Of a stretch of 64,000 bases of DNA, positions 60,170 through 64,000 are shown piece after piece (position 1 is the first letter of the stretch; each line of letters begins with the position of its first letter). The stretch is from contig NZ_JAHUWN010000025.1 of the NCBI RefSeq assembly GCF_019219025.1, positions 46,033 to 110,032 on the forward strand, read 5' to 3'. This DNA comes from Bacillus sp. sid0103 (lineage in GTDB: Bacteria > Bacillota > Bacilli > Bacillales_B > DSM-18226). A program made the translations under genes and the position numbers. The notes beneath the pieces are model-generated. The model searched no databases, was not told the DNA's origin, and saw nothing but the letters and a program-made list of their open reading frames with translations.

Positions 60170-61332
60170 TCGGCCGGTGCGGTAGCAGATGCTGGCGCGG
60201 TTTTGCGCTTCCTGCGGCTGACGGCAACACCGGCAGCGCTGATAGCGAGACATACAACCAATATCCATACAAGCGTCATGGCGCTCGCACCCAAGCTCGG
60301 ACCGCCGAAAAGCAGGTTCATGATCCCCTCCACCGCGTAAGTGGCCGGCAAATAGTCGCTCACCCGATTATAAAACGAGCCCAGCAGCTCACGCGGTACA
60401 ATCGCTCCGGAAGAAACCAACTGTGTCGCAAGCATAATGATGTTAAGAAACATGCCCGCGTTGCCGAGTAGAATCAGGAACATTTGAGCGAAAAACATGA
60501 ATGCGAGTAACACGAGCGACACGAAGCCCCACATCGTGGCAAAGCTGACGACGGATTGCCCGCCGAGCAAATGAACCATCGTCGTACTGACAAGTCCGAC
60601 CGCCGCCGCCGCAATGACGTTGAGCATCACTCTGGCGCCGAATGCGTTCCATCTGCCGTATTGCCGTGAGACGATGTTGACGGAAATCTGCAGGTTCTGC
60701 GCTTTGATCATCGATCCGACGAAGCAAGCGAGGACGAGCATCATCGGCACCATCTGGTTGTGCATACCGTTCACTTTGTTGGACGTCTGCATGTCGGATG
60801 TGACGCGTTCGGACAGTCCTTGCGCCATCTGGTGTGCCTGGGCAGTCGGGAGATTCGGGCTTACCTGCGTCAGTTTCGCCTGCGCTCCTGCGGCAATCGC
60901 CTGCTTATTGGCAATCGCCGTAACGTTGCTGGCAACCGATTGCATAATGCTCTTGATGAATTGCGGGTTCGATTCGTTCAAGTAGTAATGGATTTGCGCC
61001 GTTTGACCTGGAGTTTGCAACTGCTTGGAGAAATCGGATGCCAGATACAGCACCATCTGCACGTCTCGTTTGTTCAACTTCGTCTGGGCGGCGGACAACG
61101 AATCCATCCTCTCGATTCGGAAAGGCAGGTTCCCGGCAAGTTCGTCAGCGATGTTAGCCCCGAGTCCTTGATCTTCGTTAACGATGGCGATAATCAAATT
61201 CTTGGTGTTGTCGGTAATTCCGTTGTAGCCTGTCATCCATACGATACTAAAAATGATCTGAAACATAAATGCCACAACAACTCCGATAATCGTAGTGGGC
61301 TGGCGAAGCAATGCGATCATTGCATTTTTCAT
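60163..61332 (-). CDS. YhgE/ABC-2 type membrane permease
   Basis: This 389-residue protein has one N-terminal helix, a large extracytoplasmic domain (about 40-200) and five to six C-terminal helices. This is the layout of YhgE/Pip-type and ABC-2 permeases (IIGVVVAFMFQIIFSIVWMT, MVPMMLVLACFVGSMIKAQ, MLATQLVSSGAIVPRELLGS). Such proteins are linked to export or phage infection. The stop codon lies exactly at the junction with the argC copy, so the original end may differ by a few residues. The gene is GC-richer than its surroundings. No ATPase gene is next to it. Confidence 0.8.
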   Translation of the reverse strand: MKNAMIALLRQPTTIIGVVVAFMFQIIFSIVWMTGYNGITDNTKNLIIAIVNEDQGLGANIADELAGNLPFRIERMDSLSAAQTKLNKRDVQMVLYLASDFSKQLQTPGQTAQIHYYLNESNPQFIKSIMQSVASNVTAIANKQAIAAGAQAKLTQVSPNLPTAQAHQMAQGLSERVTSDMQTSNKVNGMHNQMVPMMLVLACFVGSMIKAQNLQISVNIVSRQYGRWNAFGARVMLNVIAAAAVGLVSTTMVHLLGGQSVVSFATMWGFVSLVLLAFMFFAQMFLILLGNAGMFLNIIMLATQLVSSGAIVPRELLGSFYNRVSDYLPATYAVEGIMNLLFGGPSLGASAMTLVWILVVCLAISAAGVAVSRRKRKTAPASATAPAEC

Positions 61333-61369
61333 GGCACATCTCTCCTTTTGTCATAATTAAATGTCTGTA

Positions 61370-61392
61370 TTAATTAAACGTGTGTTTAAAAT
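61370..61392. promoter_or_regulatory. Operator-like palindrome upstream of the permease
   Basis: TTAAAC-GTGT-GTTTAA is a perfect inverted repeat about 40 bases upstream of the permease start and fits a TetR-type operator. A TetR relic lies downstream of the permease. Confidence 0.5.
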
Positions 61393-61566
61393 GTACGGCT
61401 CCTTTTTCCATCCGTCGATAGGTTTTCAAAACTCTTTTCCTCCCTGAACTGCGGTGTATACACCTTCGCTTATTTTCAATCATGCTTTTAATTTGCTTTG
61501 AGTAAGAACAAAATGCCAATATGTGGAATGTTATATTTTATCGTATATTTTCGTCAAGATGGCGGA

Positions 61567-62322
61567 TTAATGACCCTTTGGCGGCTCAGACATCATATCG
61601 TTGAACTGGGTCACAAAAGCGCCTTCGCTCGGGCCCGGGTTATTTCGAAGCATTTTCGCTTCTTCCACCAGAACCTCGTCTGTATCCGTACCAAGTACCT
61701 TCATCGTTGCTTCAATGAATTGCGTAAGCGACATCGCGTGCGGATTGTTGAGATTTATCAGATCCGTTTGAACCCCCGGCGGCGCCATTTCCAGTACTTT
61801 TACCGAAGTGTCTTTAAGCATGTACCGTTGAGAAAGCGAGTAGGAATGGAGTGCTGCTTTCGTCGCCGAATATACAGCGGTCATCGCTAGCGGCACGAAT
61901 CCAAGTACCGAAGTCGTGTTGATGATAACTGCTTCTTCTTTGGACTTCAAATGCTCCATTAACGCAGACGTCATACGGATTGGCCCAAGCAAGTTTGTCG
62001 TGACAGTCGAAACCAAAACATCTTCGTCGATCACGCCCGCTGCGTTATCGGGCAGCATGATGCCGGCGTTGTTAAACAAGACATTTAAATCCGGGTATTC
62101 TTCGATTAACTGCTTGGCGACCGCCTTTATGCTGTCAGGATCCTGTACATTCAACTCTACTCCGGACATCCCGGGATTCGCTTTAATCGTGTCCTCCAGA
62201 CGCTCTTTTCGCCGCCCAGAGATGATAACTTTGTTTCCCAGTTTGTGTAAAGCTTCTGCTAGACCACGGCCAATTCCCGTACCGCCGCCTGTAATAAAAA
62301 TCGTGTTTCCTGTAAGCTTCAT
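61567..62322 (-). CDS. Short-chain dehydrogenase/reductase, DltE-like
   Basis: This 251-residue SDR has TGGGTGIGRGLAEAL (NAD(P) binding), NNAGIM, and the catalytic set Ser in INTTSVLGF with YSATK. ATG 62322 with GGAGGG nine bases upstream sets the start; an ATG five codons earlier overlaps that site. It is downstream of a MarR gene with a GTGTATATACAC palindrome in the gap, so it is probably the main target of that regulator. Relatives are annotated as DltE or short-chain oxidoreductases; substrate unknown. Confidence 0.88.
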   Translation of the reverse strand: MKLTGNTIFITGGGTGIGRGLAEALHKLGNKVIISGRRKERLEDTIKANPGMSGVELNVQDPDSIKAVAKQLIEEYPDLNVLFNNAGIMLPDNAAGVIDEDVLVSTVTTNLLGPIRMTSALMEHLKSKEEAVIINTTSVLGFVPLAMTAVYSATKAALHSYSLSQRYMLKDTSVKVLEMAPPGVQTDLINLNNPHAMSLTQFIEATMKVLGTDTDEVLVEEAKMLRNNPGPSEGAFVTQFNDMMSEPPKGH

Positions 62323-62456
62323 TTGTAAACCCTCCAAAAAATAATTTAATTTACCTTCATCTAAGGGATCATATACATTATCGAAGGAACATTAAGACAT
62401 GTTCATCGCAAGCAGCGGCATACTGAGACAGAAATCCATGCCCCGAATCAAAATAA

Positions 62457-62468
62457 GTGTATATACAC
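62457..62468. promoter_or_regulatory. MarR operator between marR and SDR genes
   Basis: GTGTATATACAC is a perfect palindrome which shares GTATATAC with the site in the MarR promoter. Confidence 0.65.
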
Positions 62469-62485
62469 CCTTTTTGATAAAAAAA

Positions 62486-62950
62486 TTAATCTTGCCTGTT
62501 CAGCTTAACGATATCAGACAATTGACCAAGAAAACCTTTATAACGGTCATCGCCCATATAGTCTCGAATACGGATTTGCGCCTGTTCCCATAACGGCAGC
62601 GCACGCTTAAGAAGGTCCCGGCCGTCGGGTGTCAGAGCAATAAATCGTTTCCTGCGATCCTCCCCTTCCGTGATCGACACCCAGCCTTGTCTCTCAAGCG
62701 GCTTGAGATCTCGTGGCAATGTGGTCCGATCCATCAGAAGAATTTCGGAGAGAGATGTAATGGTGACAGACCCGGCCTGTTCAAGTGCCATCAACAATGA
62801 CAACTGTGTAGACCGAAGCCCGACTGGTCTTAAATATTCATCATATAAACTGGTAATGAACCGGGACGCCTTTCTTAAATTCAAGCTAGCGCATTCTGCT
62901 GCATAATCGGTCGTCCCTGAAAAATCTGCCGTTGAATTTTGCTCTCTCAT
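62486..62950 (-). CDS. MarR family regulator
   Basis: This 154-residue winged-helix regulator has LRPVGLRSTQLSLLMALEQA, a helix-turn-helix (VTITSLSEILLMDRTTLPRD) and the wing VSITEGEDRRKRFIAL. Either GTG 62962 or ATG 62950 may start it; the AGGAAAGG site is 3 and 12 bases upstream of them. Its promoter is a good sigma-A match overlapped by a palindrome, so it is autoregulated. It very likely controls the SDR gene behind it. Ligands of such regulators are often phenolic or quinone compounds. Confidence 0.88.
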   Translation of the reverse strand: MREQNSTADFSGTTDYAAECASLNLRKASRFITSLYDEYLRPVGLRSTQLSLLMALEQAGSVTITSLSEILLMDRTTLPRDLKPLERQGWVSITEGEDRRKRFIALTPDGRDLLKRALPLWEQAQIRIRDYMGDDRYKGFLGQLSDIVKLNRQD

Positions 62951-63019
62951 AATTTTCACCAACCTTTCCTACAATCAAGAAGATATACTCCAACTGTTGA
63001 ATTTTGTTCTCTCATAATT
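62929..63019. repeat. Direct repeat covering the MarR start region
   Basis: GTTGAATTTTG(C/T)TCTCTCATAATT occurs at 62929-62952 (inside the coding start) and again at 62996-63019 (in the leader), 67 bases apart with one difference. Confidence 0.8.
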
Positions 63020-63051
63020 ACGAGTATATACACGTATTGTGTCGATGTCAA
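63019..63051 (-). promoter_or_regulatory. marR promoter with overlapping operator
   Basis: On the minus strand TTGACA (63051-63046), 17 bases, then TATACT (63028-63023). A palindrome TACG-a-GTATATAC-a-CGTA at 63019-63036 overlaps the -10 box and shares its core with the site at 62457. Confidence 0.85.
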
Positions 63052-63278
63052 TCTTTATAATCATCTTAATCTCTTCGCAATACAATCTAACTGTTATTCA
63101 AGAATATGGCCCGATTGCTGAACAAAGATCAATCTGGACTCTTCCACTAAACTGCCCAGTTACTTAAATAAGAAAAAGCATTACCGTTGTTCCAGTAATG
63201 CACCCGTTAGCTTAAGTGCAAAATTTCACATATGCCATCAATTTAACATAACTAACAATTTTATCCCTTTAACCAAAT
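63052..63278. other. Region without gene
   Basis: No gene seen. A GCATTAC...GTAATGC hairpin near 63178-63201 is flanked by ACTGCCCAGTTACTTAA and TGCACCCGTTAGCTTAA, which may be the remains of a small mobile element. Confidence 0.4.
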
Positions 63279-63740
63279 CTAGTCAGCATTTCTCTTTTCA
63301 ATGAGGTATTGAAATCCATATAACAAGAACGACTTAAGAAACAAATAAAGAAAAAATTGAATTTTATTAAACCGGACGAGTGTAACTAATTTTAATTTTT
63401 TTAATAAACCCATCATTAAAATGGCAAACATACCATCTACTATTGCATTGAGTGTAATAAAACGTTTAAAATTTCCATATGTCCATTTTAAAATCCACAT
63501 TGAACCTATTAAAAAAGGTCCAATATAAAAAGGTAATGCCACTGAAATAAATGAATTTTTTTTATAAAAAACCCACCATTTGCGTTCCTTCCCAATTTGG
63601 GCAAGAAGAATTTCTACAATTACAATAAAAATGGATGCAGGAAGGAATTTCTTAATATTACGTACCCCTAAAAAAGGGAGTGTTAACCATACTAATAAAA
63701 CCATAGGAGCATTAAGTAGCCACTGATTTTTATTTGACAT
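63279..63740 (-). CDS. CBO0543-like small membrane protein
   Basis: This 153-residue protein has four to five hydrophobic helices and basic loops, low in GC. The start (MSNKNQWLLNAPMVLLVWLT) and the WTYGNFKRFITLNAIVDGMF segment fit the CBO0543 family of Bacillus and Clostridium membrane proteins, whose role is unknown. It is a single gene between the marR region and a group II intron. Confidence 0.65.
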   Translation of the reverse strand: MSNKNQWLLNAPMVLLVWLTLPFLGVRNIKKFLPASIFIVIVEILLAQIGKERKWWVFYKKNSFISVALPFYIGPFLIGSMWILKWTYGNFKRFITLNAIVDGMFAILMMGLLKKLKLVTLVRFNKIQFFLYLFLKSFLLYGFQYLIEKRNAD

Positions 63741-63875
63741 CTTTAGCCCTCCTCTTTCTTAGCATTCTCTATTCATTTTCTAAGTATTCATTTTATGTCG
63801 TAAGTTGTTCTTCGCTAATCTCCCACCACCACCACAAAAAACGCTTTTCTTGTCTGCCTACTTCTTCTTAAGTTA

Positions 63876-64000
63876 GTTGAGTAGAAGAGAACCTCTCTAC
63901 CTCGCGGTAGATTGTGTTTCTCCCCCCTCGCAGAACCGTGCTTGCGCTATTCACGCACACGGCTCCTCCTAGTTATCATTCACAAGATGTAGCTAATCTC
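63876..64000 (-). mobile_element. 3' end of a group II intron (domains V and VI)
   Basis: On the minus strand the window edge shows the last codons of a frame (EISYIL-stop), then domain V at 63965-63933. Domain V begins GAGCCGTGTGCG and ends GCACGGTTC, with the conserved AGC-type base and tetraloop helix. A GGGGGGAG linker and a domain VI stem follow, and the 3' end reads CTACTCAAC at about 63876. The rest, including the reverse transcriptase gene, lies to the right of the window. Confidence 0.8.

Noticed and set aside
60760..61356. Long plus-strand frame opposite the permease
   Set aside because: Its length is explained by the GC-rich minus-strand gene; no start signal and no recognised protein.

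Overview
The window looks like a chromosomal segment of a spore-forming member of the Bacillaceae (Bacillus, Neobacillus or Peribacillus-like). The reasons are AT-rich DNA, strong AGGAGG-type ribosome binding sites, TTG and GTG starts, a CwlJ spore-cortex hydrolase, a Fur box and a cre site of Bacillus type, a DUF3967 MerR-like protein, and a GC-rich palindromic intergenic repeat of a kind common in these genomes. Species cannot be fixed from the sequence alone.

Left part (1-33.7 kb), mostly ordinary core and accessory genes. A partial DRE-TIM aldolase and a GlcD-type FAD oxidase come first. A complete cellobiose/chitobiose-type PTS operon follows on the minus strand (IIB, IIC, GH4 phospho-glucosidase, IIA, ChbG deacetylase), with a divergent GntR regulator, a 15-bp inverted-repeat operator and a cre site. 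Next are a DoxX protein behind tandem Fur boxes, a secreted SLT/SH3/Ig-repeat protein, a FAD oxidase broken by a frameshift, two MFS transporters, a Tat-secreted phosphoesterase, a DUF2935 protein and a solitary FtsZ paralogue. The stretch continues with a patatin, CwlJ, AAG glycosylase, RpiA, a GH18 lipoprotein, and a HupE/UreJ membrane protein paired with a large secreted phosphoesterase-PQQ propeller protein. Between 24.6 and 25.2 kb lies a 12-unit tandem array with an exact 52-bp period, each unit containing a hairpin.

Middle and right part (33.7-64 kb), a patchwork of islands and gene relics. Four fragments resembling the 3' half of a tRNA(Sec)-like gene (28.9, 34.5, 54.0 and 55.3 kb), a tyrosine integrase cut at its N-terminus by one of them, a second integrase fragment, IS110 and IS6 remnants, a serine recombinase and the 3' end of a group II intron at the right edge mark repeated insertion and deletion. 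Carried in this region is a 3-hydroxyanthranilate meta-cleavage cluster: 3-hydroxyanthranilate 3,4-dioxygenase, ACMS decarboxylase, RidA-type 2-aminomuconate deaminase, and a semialdehyde dehydrogenase split by one in-frame stop. It has its own IclR regulator and flavin reductase. A second catabolic-looking set follows: flavin reductase, cupin, CDGSH protein, ACS-type MFS and IclR, the last with a clear promoter and palindrome.

From 50.5 kb rightward are many broken genes: a HAD phosphatase fragment, an NmrA-type gene whose N-terminal half is inverted relative to its C-terminal half, TetR fragments, thiolase/thioesterase relics, and a 430-bp partial copy of argC. Also here are an intact argC, a 4Fe-4S/SCP2 fusion protein, and a GC-richer block holding a YhgE-type permease, an SDR oxidoreductase and a MarR regulator with two matching GTATATAC operators.
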